From: Bimuria novae-zelandiae CBS 107.79
Lineage: Eukaryota; Ascomycota; Dothideomycetes; Pleosporales; Didymosphaeriaceae
Direction of reading: 5' to 3'
NCBI GenBank assembly: GCA_010015655.1
Contig: ML976726.1
Span: 62,001 to 126,000, forward strand
DNA: 64,000 nucleotides
The position numbers and the translations under genes are program-made. Within the stretch, counting starts at the first letter, position 1, and each line of letters starts with the position of its first letter. Below the pieces are notes generated by a model. That model worked only from the letters and a program-made list of their open reading frames with translations. It searched no databases and had not been told where the DNA came from. Positions 32,136 through 45,699 of the stretch are shown here, piece by piece.

Positions 32136-33226
32136 CTAGCTATCTTTTCTTTTATACTACATGTGGACAGTTTAGCCCAGAACGCTCAAATCTGCAATAA
32201 AACACAATCTGTAATAGTTGCTAGTTTTCTAACCAGACTAGCGCCGGTGCGCGTCCTCTTAGTGCCTATCTCGCTACTCCTTTTACAGACTCACTACTTC
32301 TTGCTATCGTAATTATACTCTAGGGTGTTAACTTTAGTACGATTAACCTAGCCTTACACGCGAAGCTTAAGCTAGTTATAATTAATAAGATGCTCTATAG
32401 CTAAGTTAGAGCTAGCCTTAGTTATTAAGTCTACTAGATTATCACGTCTATTAATCTAGCGGATGTCTATAAGATCATTACGCTTATAGGCCTCACGTAG
32501 AGCTATAATATTAATTATAAGGCGCTTCTCCTTAGTAGTGCTAAGCTTAATAAGGTAATTATATAAGGAGCGTAAGTCAGTGCACACGACGATAGAGATA
32601 TTAAGGAGGTTAAGTTGCTATATAATTATATTAATTATACTACTAATTGTAATTATAGTGTTAACTCTATAAGCTATCGCGTAGATCTTAGATGCAAGAA
32701 CGCTGCGAGTAACGCGCTTACACTTAATAGATAACTAGTAGATAATATTGCTAGTAAACTTAAAGTTATAATTACTATCTTTAGTCTTATTGCTAAGCGT
32801 GATTACGAAGCCTATTTATAATAACATGTCCTTATTATTAGTAAATAATGCGTTAATAAAGGCGTATAGCTTTAAGTTACTTAAGTTTAGTAGGATAAAG
32901 TTAAGGCCACGAGTGATATTCTCCTTCTGCTAGATAATGCGCTTATTTAATCTAGCAATTTCTTCTTTTATAGGCTTACTCGCTTAGGCTGCGGTGGCGA
33001 GGTTAAAGCTCGCCTTAGGTTAATAAATTGTCGTAATGTAAGCACCTCGAGCGCGCTATTAAATGTATAATTACTTATTATTAGCTATTTCTAGCTTCTT
33101 GCCTTGCTTCTTCTAGCGCAGAGTAATAGCGCGATTATTATTATTAAGCTTAATAATATAGCCGTTAAAGTCGATTTGCGCGTCTAGTAAGAGAAACTAC
33201 TTAGGCTTAGCCTTAAAACGCAGCTC

Positions 33227-33607
33227 TTAGTCCTTAAGGTCTATAAAAGCTTTATTAGACAGACTAAGCGTGTTATTAGTTTGCATGCTAATAATGCTAA
33301 AGCACTTGCTACTAGCCTTACTAATAAGTAGGTATAGATTATAAGTAGATGTTACTATGTAGAGAGTCTTAGTGTGGTATTTATTGTACGTTAACCACCA
33401 ATAGGCACCTGCTTTAGTAATACTGTACAATAGCTTAATAATAACTATAACTGTGTTTGTTAGATAACTTTCCTTGAGCTGGGCTGGTATGTCAGCCACA
33501 ATAGTACGCTGGAGTGGATCATCCGATTGCGTATAGGCCTGAGTGATGTCACGGAGCCAGAGGTACATGCCTAGCTTTAATAGTGATGGTGCTAGAGCGA
33601 TAATCAC
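33227..33607 (-). pseudogene. Copia reverse transcriptase fragment (open for 126 codons)
   Basis: An unusually long open stretch in the RIP block. It holds LWLRDITQAYTQSDDPLQRT, then IIKLLYSITKAGAYWW, and the catalytic region FSIISMQTNNTLSLSN, where fungal Copia elements carry QTDDT: both Asp are now Asn. The lower RIP level at 33470-33640 explains why the frame survived. Confidence 0.8.
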
Positions 33608-36600
33608 ACGCTGGCTTGCACGCTGGATGGTGGGAGACTATGTTAGGACAAGCTTGGGCGATTAGTAGTCTTGCCCTTAACTTTATTAACGATGCGTAAC
33701 TTAAAGATGCGGACCTTATTATAACAGTAAGGACTATACTTCTTAAAGCGAAAGATACTTTATGTTATAAGGGCGTTAATCTCTACCTTTATAGATGCTT
33801 TAAATAGTTACCCTAGTATTATAATCTTGTTAACTGCTCGTAGCTTCTTAGCCAGGACAAGATTATTACGCTTACATTAATTAAGGTTAACTGTAGTAGT
33901 TATAACTTTATTAGGTTTTAGCTTATTTCTTAAGCCTTTTAGCCTACCGCGCTTACGCTTAGGCGCGGGCTCCTCTATAATAAGAGTAAAATTATTATTA
34001 GAGCCACCGTTGTCCTTGTCCTCTGCGAGAGGGGTAATAATAGTTATATTATTTGCATGATACGGGCGCACTACAGTAATACGAAAGGTAACTTATTTAT
34101 TATTAATTTTAATAACCACGGATTACTTGTTAACGTAGAGGGCAATTATCTAATACGGGCTAGACTATTTATAGTTCTCTCGCTAGACCTTAACGCTACT
34201 TAAAATAAGTAATAATAAGATATTAGTTACGTTAGGACTATTATAAGTTATAAGAGCCTTATTAACTTAGCGCTTTGCCTTAATCTTACGTACTTTAGCT
34301 ATTACTTTGCGCACTGCAGCGCCGCGGGCGGTAATAGATGGCGATAGTGGTGATTTCTTTAACAGGCGAGGATATGCTCCAAAGACAAGAAGAGTTAGGA
34401 CAAGTCCGTTAGGACCTGCGGTGTTATTAATAGCCTTGACAGCTATCTATAAGATATGTTTGGGAGCGGTTGTGCGTCTAACGTCTGCAGAGATTACCCC
34501 ATAAGCACGGTGGATAGGAGCATAATAGTGCTTAATCTTGCTAATTAAATAATGTGCCTCCACTAGGACTTCCTTAACCTTAATTATAAGTAACGTGGCG
34601 TTATTAATAAACTTATTAGTAATAAAGTTCTTGCCAGCATCTGTCTTAATAACGTTAGGAGGACTAACGTATATATTAATCTACATGGCGCGAAGGAGAT
34701 CCCACGTAGTGTTTGCCTAGGTATTTGGCATGAATTGAGTAGCTTAAAAAGCTGTGGCTTTATTAACTGCGTGGAGTACTGGTTTCTGATTAATGTACAT
34801 CACATTAACAATAACGCATAAGTTAAAGTCCATATTATTATAGATAGTAAAGCGGAAATGGCTAGGTGCTTTGCTGTGGATTTGACACTGGTGACAGTAC
34901 TTATTAATATGATTAATGATGTCCTTGTTAATGTCTTTATGGCCTGCTTTGCTAAGGATCTTGTGCAGTCGTCTAGCAGTAGGATAGCTAAAGCGTTAGT
35001 GAAGCTAGCGCAGCTTAGTCTTGGTTAAGTAGTAGATAACGGTCTCTTGTTTATTAAGCAGGAGCCATGGATGTCCCTATTTACGGATAATTAAGAATTC
35101 TTTGCCACCTTGAACGAGCATATTATCGATGTTGTTAAAGAAGATACTATGATAATCTATATTATTTAAGCAGAGTAAAAATAGTGTGTTAGTTAGCATT
35201 ACTATAAAGGTAATTATACTAAATAGCGTGCTAACATTAACGTCGCTAAGGGAAAAACACTTTAGATTATCTCTAAATTAGATTTGACAACGTCCTGCGG
35301 TGGACTTATTAATAACTATAGACGGTTAGATAAGCTATAGCGCCTTTACTTATGTCTTACTAGTAGTTAAGACACTGGCTGCACTAGTATTAGGCATAAT
35401 ACCTTAAAAGATATCTACGCTATAGCGTGAATTAAATAAAAAGAGTTAAGCATTTTTATTTACTTTGCTAGAGATGTAAAGATTATTGCCTATAATTACA
35501 TAAAGTGCGGCAGCGTTATTAAGGCTAGAGACAATGGCGTCGCCGTTAATCTTGCTACAGGATGTAGTTAAGTAGACTTAGTTAGTAAAATATGCTTTAA
35601 TGTTATTATTACTAGTATTATTGTCGCTACCGTCGCTATCTTCAAGCTCTATGCCTTCATGGCCAGCGAGAAACACTTTATAGCTTAGGGCATTAGGATT
35701 ATCTTAAGCGTATTAGTTATAGCGTTAGTAATGCTCCATGCGCTTCTTCTTTAAGTATTAAGTTAACTAGCACTTAGGCTACTTATAGATAAAGCATGTC
35801 TTATTGCGGCGATTACCTAAGTAGTTTAACTAATAGTTATTATTATTAAATCGATTGCCGCGCGATCCGCCTTAACCTTAATAGCGGCGACTATAGTAGT
35901 TATTATCTAATAATCCTATAGCTTATTAATTATTACGGATGTAGTAGTAATTAGTGTAATACTGCTTATCTGCATCTCGTGATAGAAACTAGCTATTAGG
36001 ATAATAGCTTAACCACATGCTAACTGCGTTGCGGAGATCTGCAGCGACACCTTTAAATATAGTCGCTAGCTTTAAGCAAGCTATAGTAGTTGCTTTAATG
36101 CCACGATATGCGCTAAGGAGCTGTTACGCAAGTAAATGCTAATTATAGCTCTTACCCTAGTTCTATAATAGTGCCTAATAGAGTATGTTTATCTTACTAA
36201 TAACTATTTTAAGACACTTTATAGGGTCTTTCTTAGGGTTAGTAGTTATAACGCTTTTAAGCGTAGTGCTATACCACTCCTAGAGGTATATCTAGTAAGC
36301 TTGTGTAGTGTTAAAGTACGTGCGTAGCTTGTCAAGCATTGTATTATAAGTAAGTATAAGCGCCTGGGGAGTAATGTAATTATAGTAATACTAAAGCGCT
36401 TGGCTAGTAAGCATAACAGAGAGTGCTATTTTATACTACTTATTCTTATTAATCCTAACCTTAGTGCAGAGGTTGTTAAACACCTTAATCTTTATCTTAA
36501 GGATATTATATTTGTTACCTAAATACTTCTGCTCCGGCGTGTATAACTTAGCGAGGTTGGTAAGCAAATAAGAGTTATTCTACACAGGCGTAAATCTAGG

Positions 36601-37420
36601 TTGTAATAATAATAATAATTCTCCACCTAGCGGAGCTCGCTACTGCCGCTGTTATTCTTTATTATCTATAATCTAGTGGCACTTAAAGCCTTCGCAGAGC
36701 CTTATAAGCTTAAGATACTTAGCGGGCCATTTTAGGACGGCGGTTAATGTGAGGAGTTCTGCAAATTAGTTAGGGAGATTATTACTATTACCTTGCTTAA
36801 TATAGATACCTTGCTAGCGAAGGAGCTCTTTAAGTGCTTTTTAAATACGCTTGTTAATGCTATTAAAGAGATCGCGGGTGAAATTCTCGAAATACTCCTT
36901 AAACTTAAGTAGTAGAAATAGGTCGAATATGTTATCTTCTTCCACCTATATTATCTAGTTAATAACTATAGTGTTAAGTTTGTCTGTATTAACGGTGGCG
37001 TTAGCGATATTAAAATCTTAGTTAGTATACTAGTCCTTGTAGATTGTCTTGTCTAGGTACCACGAGCGATCCTTTGTTTGGGTGTACTTTATAATAGCGT
37101 TTTAAATATAGGCCTGTAATTAGTGTAATTTAACAAGAGTTAGCGTGGTTAACGCAAATCTCCTTCTGAACTAAGCCTTGGTAGGAATAATCCAGGCGGA
37201 GAGATCCTTCAAATACGAGGCGCCGCTGATCCTGATACAGGATAGCAGTGAGCTTGTCGTACCTGTACTTCGCACTAGCGATGCTGTATCCTGGGCCTTG
37301 GTAGGGGAGGAGGCATGCGCTAACCGCTTTTATCGCCAGAATACTTAGCCTGAAACGTGCGCTGAGATTCCCTGTACACAGTATATCTTGCCGATCTGTG
37401 GTGTAGCAACCACTAATTAG

Positions 37421-37662
37421 TGTTAATACGGCAATAGGCTGTTGGATCAAGACTTCGTTGCAACGATGTAGTATTAATTTAATTCTTAATTACAGATCTA
37501 TTATGGTAGGCTATTATAAGAAGTATTTATCAAGCGTGGTTTATCCCTTGCTAGCCTAATTAGGACTAGCGTAATAAACCACAGGCAAACTACGCAATAA
37601 ACTATAGGCAAACTATATAGCGGTGAAAGCCGTAGCAGTGTTGCGCAGGTTTGAAGCCAACA
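37421..37662 (-). repeat. 5' LTR of minus-strand Copia
   Basis: It starts TGTTAATACGG and ends AGCCAACA (plus-strand reading), followed by the CTATA duplication. Confidence 0.93.
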
Positions 37663-37667
37663 CTATA

Positions 37668-38100
37668 GCGTAAAGTTACGTTAGGCTGCGCAAGGCCAAC
37701 CTCTAGTTAGCGTGTAGGGCGAGTATTAAGTCTATATTAGTAGAGTTATCGCGTGTTAAAGTGGAGGTGGAGATAGTGGGATGGTTTGTCACGCGAAATG
37801 GCTCGGCAAGCGCATGTAATAAGGTAAGCGTCCCGCCTACTAAGCCAATACTATGTGACTTCCCCACTTATACCAAAAGATACGCACAAGAATACTAAAG
37901 CTGGTGTATTTTTGTATAGTATAATATATATAAGTAACGTTAGAACTAGTGTTTCATCCTAGCATCTGTAAGCGAGTCGACACGTGTCCCTTTTTATACC
38001 ACGTACTATTGTTACAGCGCACAGGCCCAGTAACGTGATCCACCAAGCAACGCATGGTCCCAGGCAACACCCACTTTTACTAAATCTACTATAAACTTTA
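37668..38100. other. Less-mutated spacer between transposons
   Basis: From about 37770 to 38090 CA and TG are frequent, unlike the surrounding DNA. No open frame or recognisable domain. It may be unique genomic DNA or an element end that had no repeated partner to trigger RIP. Confidence 0.45.
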
Positions 38101-39950
38101 AAAATTAATATCTCTATAACTATATATAATATCCAGTCTACAATTACAAATTTAGAATTATTAAAAATTAAAAATAGACTTAATTATACGTAACTTGCAA
38201 AAACAAAACATAGCGTTAATTAAATAATACTAATAAAAGGTGGCGGTGTATTGAGATTACATGATAAGATACTAACTTAAAAATATAAGTTTTTAATTCC
38301 TTATAAAAATTAAAGCTTATAAAATATATAAATAAGCTTTAAGTATGCGGAATGCCTCTTATAAAATAATTAATATAAAATTTTATAGCTTAAATAGTTA
38401 TAAAAAAATAAAAATAAATTAAATAGATTCCTTTTTTAATCGTAATAGTTTTCAAAAGTATAAATTAATAAACTACTTCTATTAACGACTACCGCTACTA
38501 CACTAATTTAGCTTTTGAATATAAACTTTTTTTAGCTACTAAGTAATGAGATTGCCTAATATAACGTTAAGCCTTATAATATTTATGTTATAAATAAAAA
38601 GGGCTTGATTATTAGGATACTTGATAAAACAAAGACTGTCTTTACACGGTAGCAATATAAAATAAGGCTACGCTAGTAGGTTATTTAAGATAATAATTAT
38701 AAATAAATAATAATAATTACGTGTATTTATACTAATAGCAAAGCCTTATAGCTAACGTTAATTTACTAAGCTACGTTAGACTAGATATAAAATTCCTAGT
38801 TATAGGACTTTAACCTAGCTATCTATAAAACCTTTTTTACTTTATTACTAAGTAAGTAGATTAATAACGATTTAGTGCTTACGTAGCTTAAATAGGTATT
38901 TAATTTAGAAATACAGGTAAAGGTAAAATACTTATATTACTTACTTGTTTTTAATAACTATAGATTATACTTGATAATAGATATTATTAAATAGTATAAT
39001 AAGAATTAAATCCTACTTGCTATACTATCTTTTCATAGTACTTATATACTTTAGTTACTTAATATTACGTATTTTAAAGCCTTTCTTAATAGCGTACTTT
39101 ATAAAGTTCAGTAATTTTATATATTATTACTAAGGCATCTTTTTTATTACTAAATAGGACTTTTATTACCTTTTTACTATGCCTCACATACGGAATTTAT
39201 AAAATTAAATATTACGGTAGAATTTAAAGCTATAGAGCTATCGTCTCTTAATGAAATACTGAAGAGGTTTACATTATAAAGGGTAAAAAGGCCCTTATTA
39301 AGAAAATGTACTATATTAGTAATTTTTACTTTTAACTAGGGCAAGATTAAGTGTTTACTAAAATAAGTAATAAAGAACGTATATAATATAATGGGCTACG
39401 CCCAATTATTATCGTAGATCCTTAATCTGTAGTTATGCGAACTCTAGATATATAAGTTTAAGGCCGAAAGCTTAACTTTAGACGTTTTATTAAATTTATA
39501 AGTATTCTTTTAGCATCTTTAGCTCATTAAGCACTTAACCCTTTATATTAAATTTAATTACAGACTAAAGCTATAAAGTAGCACACAAAGTTAAAAAACC
39601 TATTTAATAAATAATATAAAGGCGACGCTTAGACCTATAAGGAAATAAAATCCTTCCTAGTAAGTAATTAAGAAATAGTCTTAATGGACATTTAACGATA
39701 GCAAGACTCTCTTTATTAAAGAAAGAAGTTTTAAAAATAAATATAGAACCTTTTACTAAAGGTCCGCGTCTTAGCGCGAATAATTATACGTAATACGCTA
39801 TTAGCTTATAAAGAAGTAATAGTTAAAGAGATAAAAGGATAGTCTCCTTATTTATAACTAAGTTCTAGGTATTTAAAATTAATAAGAATAAAATATAGTA
39901 ATATTGAAGTAAGGTTAAAGCACTTATTAACCTTCAGAATACTTTTTAAA
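38100..39950 (+). mobile_element. Second pogo/Fot1-like transposon relic
   Basis: The + strand translation through stops gives a transposase like the one at 30.2-31.9 kb but in the opposite orientation. Blocks read YVINKKGLIIRILDKTKTVF near 38580-38640, DFNLAIYKTFFT near 38810, LVFNNYRLYLIIDIIK near 38950 (the D-G pair now N-N), and LLNITYFKAFLNSVLY near 39055-39100. The Lys-rich C-terminal tail follows. Boundaries are estimates; no inverted repeats were found. Confidence 0.65.
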
Positions 39951-41969
39951 CTCTACTATAAAGAGTAAGAGAACTAACTAAAGAAATAGTAAAGAGGCAC
40001 TAAAAGCTCCTAATAATATAATAATACTTCTAAGCGATAGTGGGCATAAATTAGTTATTAAAAGTAAACTAATAAAAAGTGCTACTAAAGAGATTAATAG
40101 TAAAGCTTATTTTAAATCAAGGAAGAGGCCGCTGTCCTAAAATCTTTAATTTAGCATACTTTAATAGTAAATAATAGGATTAGTACTATTTTAAGATCGT
40201 AATATAATATAAGCTCCTAGAGGATAGGGACTGCCTTAAAAGTATACTTAAATATATTAGTTAATTAACAGGACCTGTAGCGACGGTGGGAATTATATTC
40301 CTAAACTACTATTTAAAATACACTAAAGCTAGCTTTTAGGGATTACTAGACTATAAATTTATTAACTACCTAGGAAAAGAAATCGCCCGTAACTATTTAC
40401 TTATAATATAATAAGGAAAGTAGTAGCTTCGTGACTTTAACTTTAACTTTAATTACTACGCTATAGAAGCTAAAAAGTATAATTAAGAAATTTTAAAGCC
40501 TTCGCGATAACGTACGGGACTAAATAGTAATAGTAAATATAAATAATAATTAAAACTTATAAGTGGTTTAGAAACAAGTTAATAAAATAAAATAAAAATT
40601 TCTAAAATAAATTATAATTACTAAAGTTCTCTGCTAAGAGCGGGGTGCTGAATAAGATAAATTAAGAACCAATTTAAGCTAACTTTAGAAGGATGTCTAG
40701 CTAATAGTGCTAATATAAAAGACACTAATTAATAGACAAAGCTATAGGATACAGGTCTAGTAACACCTAAAAACAAGCCGAATAGGTGTCGCGCGAGATA
40801 ATGGAAACCTGTAAGAAGAATAATTTCTATTTTTTTTATAGAAATACAGGATACCGCGTAAAGCAGTATAAACTTGTATTAATACTAAAGCTAGTATAAG
40901 TTCGCGCTACTATATTCGCTACTAAGAAATTCTTAAATAAAGAGTTTAATATAGCATCTATTAATTTAGAAAACTGAATCCTTGTAGTAATAGTCGCCAC
41001 TAGGAGGCAAAAGTAAGAAAAAGGAAAAAAAATTACTTTTAATAACTTTTAAAGGCTTTTAAAAAGACTTAATACTAATAATAGTACACTCGCTAATTAA
41101 TAATCATATATTTGTATAAATAATATGTAATTTAGGGTATTTAATCGTTAAATTAATATTTAAAAAAACCAATAATAAAAGCCTACCTATAGTATAAAAA
41201 CCTACTCTATTTATAAGAGATTCTGTTAAGATCTGTTGAGATCCAACATAACACGTGGCAGGGCATCGGCACTTATCTATACGCCTAAGCCAAGATTCCT
41301 AACTTAGCTATAAATTACGTAACAAGTTACGCATCCCAGAAATATCGGAAGTCTCAGAACTATCTTGGCATTTCGGACCTTGGGACAAAATGGGACTTTA
41401 GGATCTATAGGACGGGACTTATATATAGGAATGTTAAAGATAGACCTTCTGTTACGATCACGAATCCCACAGGAACGAAGGAACCAGACAATTACGCCAA
41501 GAGGGTTATTATTAGCTAGCTAACTAGGGCGGAGGAATACAAGAAAGCGGGGGACAGCTTAGGTTAGTAGTTACGTAACAAAGTCCCGCATAAGCGAGAA
41601 GTCCCGTATAAAGGTTAAGACTATAGTAAGTCCTAGGGACTACTTCTAGAAGGAAAGCCTTAGTAACACTATAATAATAACTCTAATAAGAGTAAGAGCT
41701 AGGATAGATAGTATATAATTTAATAATTTCTTTATGCTTTTCATACTTTTTATAGTTAACTTAATATGCTATAAGTACATTTATTATAATAGATTAGTAA
41801 CTCTTATAATTGGTTATTCTATAGTTTATTATAGTATTAGATTATTCGTAAACCCTAGCGTTATTATTATAAATTCTTAACTACTAAATATTTATAAGGT
41901 GCTTTACCCTTAACCTATCCTCCCCTCACCTAGAATAGGCTTAGGTACGTATAGCCCTTGTAATACCTT

Positions 41970-42192
41970 TGTCCGATCACATGGTCCCTTTGTTTTGGCA
42001 AGGTGGCTGGCGCACCTGTACCCTTACTAGAGACGTATTTCGCCCTTGCCTAAGGCAGCTTCCACCCTTATATTCTATAATAAAGTAAGGGATATAGAGG
42101 CGTCTTACCTTTTAAATACTTAGATAAGAGATAATAACCTTAGATTAAAAAATAATTATTCTATCCCATTAAGATTACCTTTTAATTTAATA
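41970..42192 (+). repeat. 5' LTR of Copia family A
   Basis: It begins TGTCCGATCACATGG and is lightly mutated in its first half. The end reads TTTAATA where the partner has TCTAACA. Confidence 0.93.
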
Positions 42193-45100
42193 ATTAAGAG
42201 TCTTACTGCCTTAACTAATTACTACCTTAACAAAGCTAATTATTATAGCCCTATTAACTCTTAGAGATCCTATAGTAATCCTAACTAACTACACGAACTA
42301 TACGCTATAGCTAAATTAGCTTAAAATAAGATACTAATTCCTAAAGATCTAGAACATTATTAATCTAGTGCTAATAGATAAACCAAAGTAGAAACCTGCA
42401 ATACTAGTACCTTAATTAATAAGTAACTACTAACTAAACGTTGTCTATATAACTGCAAACCTAAATAGTGCACTAATATTACTATTACATCTATTACTAG
42501 CAGGTGCGAAAGCATACAAGGACAATATTAACTACTATAAAGGATAGCTCGAGACCTACAAGATTATAGATTAAGCCTGCTAAGAAGAAAAGGTAGACCT
42601 TAATAAGATAATTACCTTTCTCTAATTAACGATCTCTACACACTTGCAGAATAATTACTATATTCTTAAAATAATACTAAAGTAATAGATTAATAACCTT
42701 ATAATTATAGTTAGGGTTAACTATTAAGACAAACATCGACGAGTAAGGGTATAATACTAAGAGGCTTTTAAGCTAATAAGGATAGCTATATTATAGGCTA
42801 TATAGCTATCTAAGTATAATTATATAGCTATAGAAGCAGAGACTAATCGCGTTATAAAGCTTTAAAGGCTAGACTTAGTTAAAGAAGACTTTATAAAGGT
42901 AGTTATCTATATCGTACCTATATAGGTAACGACCTTCTAGCAATATAGAAGTAAGGATATAGCTATCTTATAGAAGTATATAATAAAACTCTTCTAAGAC
43001 TATATAATCATAGAGCACCTAATTAAAGGCAAATAAAAGGGCGCTTTTACTATTACAGGTTTATCTCTTGCTAATGGTGGTAAATCTATTTAGGCTATAG
43101 ACAAGGACGCCTCCCTTATAAATAAAGTAGTATTATTTAAAAGTTAAGAAAGACTTTAGAATTATAAATAATAAAATAATAGTTAACGTACTAAAGCTAA
43201 GCAGTTTATAATTATAAATAATAAGCTAGTAATAGCCAGTGGCCTTAAGTGCCCTACTTATAAATAACGCTACGTATTATAAGACTACTTCTACGCTTTC
43301 TTAGATAAGTAGCTAAATTAGTTTAGGCTAAAACCTAGAATAGCTGCTCTAATAAGATATAGGCTAGAAAATAACTTAGAGCTTTAAAAGAGCCTAAGGG
43401 TAATTAAAAGACCTAAATTATAAGATCTTAGGGCTAGATTACAGGACCCTAGATTAAAATAAATATATACTCTTACTCTAACTTAAATTACTAAGGCTAA
43501 TAATAAGTAACTAGATAGACGCTAGATTACTAAAATTTTAGTAAGCTTTAATGCCGTATCCTTTTACACTAACCTAAATACGTATCTATTAAAATACTTA
43601 GCTTTACTTAATTTAGGCACTACTTACTATAACTTTAATAATATTAATTGCTTCGTCTCTCTTAGGCCACCGTTACTAGGAGACTTTATATAGGGAGGTA
43701 ACGCATAAGTATAGATAAAAGGATATAAGAGCGTCTATCTTAGACTATAAAGTATAAGAGGTAACTAAATAATTAGGCTAGATAATATTGCCTATTACCT
43801 AGATCTACTCTGTAATCTAGTGTTATTCCAATTACTCCGAAGGCAAGGCCTTTAGTAGGACATATAAAAAAATCTAATAACTCTAAAGAGAAGAGACAAT
43901 ACTATACTAGTAAAACTTTAAGAGCTATATAGACAATAGGTGTTAGAATACAGGATAAGGCTAGCAAGTAGTACTTATACTAAAGCTACACATACTACCT
44001 ATAAGACTAACACACGCACTAAATAAAGACTATAAAAGGTAAATATATTAACCTAGCACTAATAATTAGGCTATTTAGGCCCTTAGGCTCTTAAATACCT
44101 TATATAGTAATTTAAGGGGGTAAAGATTAAAGACCTCCTTACTATTAAGTATAATGCTTATAGAAAAGTAAAACTAAAATAGTAAATACGCTAGCAAGCT
44201 AGGGAGCTAACTAAAGGCCCTACTAAATAAGTTATAATTAATTTTTATAATTATAAAGTAGATAGCTTAATAGGAGAGAAGAGCTAAATACTAATTACTA
44301 ATTAATTCTCTAGCTTTATATAAAACTTCTACTTTAAGAATAACTAACTAGGACACTTAATTATTAAACTACTAAGTACTTTCGTACGATTTATAAAAGT
44401 ACAATTTAACGTTACGATAAAGGTTATTAAATCTAATAATAAGATCTTCTTTATTAAAGTAGATGTTAAGAAGTAGTACTTAGCGCAAGATATTAAGATT
44501 AAGCCCTTAGTACCTAATACTTAAGTATAAAATAGAAGAGCTAAATACTTAAGGGGTGTAATTAAGAAAAAAGCTCGCGTAATACGTCTTAATTTAAATT
44601 TACCTTAGTAAATATAGCCTAAAATTGTTTAAGTAGCTATATACCTCTATAACTAAACGTTAAACTACGCAAATTAATAGTAATTACTATATAAAGTATT
44701 CTTTATAATAGTAGCCTTTTAAAATAGCGATGTTACTTAACTAAAGAAGCCTAATTAAGCTTACTTAAAGGTATATAGCTACAAAGCGTTCGCAATAATA
44801 AATAATATAAAACGCGGTAAGAGTAAACTATAAAGGCTAGATCTAAAAGCCTAGATTAGATACCTTATTAGTTACTAATTAACTAATATTTAGAGAATCT
44901 AGATTCTATCCCTTACAAAGATAATAAGTACTTATAACGTTATCTTTAATAAAGATATAGTATTTTTAGGCAAAATAAAAGACCTAATAGACAACCTTAT
45001 ATATAATATACTAGAAGAGATAGTAGCCTAGGTATAATTAATAAAGCTACCTCCCTTACTTTAATAAGATTAAGTTACGGAGTCCTTCTATAAAGATAAG

Positions 45101-45699
45101 ATAATTACTAAAACGCTAAAGGGAGAGGTTAAAAGAGCTCTAGAATATAAGTAAGGCTAAAAGGCTAACTATAATTACTTAACACCTCTATTAATGCTAT
45201 TACTAATTATACTTCTTGCATAATTAATAGTAAGAGATAATTAGCTTTTATTTTTAGTAGTATAAATAGGGTAATTATAAATAAGCCTGTAGGCTATAGC
45301 CTTTATAGCAGGCACTAAAGCTAGTAGTAGTAGTAAATATAATAGTAAGACTCTTAATAAGGCGTAACTTTAATAAATAATTATAGTAGGCAAGAAGTTG
45401 CATTAGAGCGTGCTACTAAAGGCACCTACATGCTAAGGAAAGCTTAAGGATCACCCTCTCTATAATATATAAAAGGAGGCCGAGCAATCCTATCTTTAGA
45501 GCTATAAAGAAATAAAGTCCTAGAGTAAAGTTATTACTACTTTAGTAAAAGTAGTAGGTTATTAAATCTTTAATTATATATAGGTATATACCTATAAGTT
45601 TAATAAGCACTATTAATTATAAAAGTGTAAAGTAAGGTTAGTAGTATAAGGCAATTAATAGTAGCACCTTACTTTATAAGATACCTACGTAGTAACGCT

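Larger units (their letters stand above)
31895..37662 (-). mobile_element. Ty1/Copia LTR retrotransposon, minus strand, RIP-degraded
   Basis: Complete, 5768 bp. LTRs are 31895-32135 (241 bp) and 37421-37662 (242 bp), with target duplication CTATA at 31890-31894 and 37663-37667. Coding runs on the minus strand, so 37421-37662 is the 5' LTR. Gag, a zinc-knuckle remnant near 35780, integrase (about 34300-35300) and RT (about 32900-33610) can be traced. Several patches are nearly free of RIP: 37130-37420, 34304-34504 and 33470-33640. Confidence 0.92.

Noticed and set aside
37130..37450. 106-codon frame starting inside the Copia LTR
   Set aside because: Its first codon is TTG within the LTR; it is the start of the Copia Gag region in a RIP-free patch, not an independent gene.
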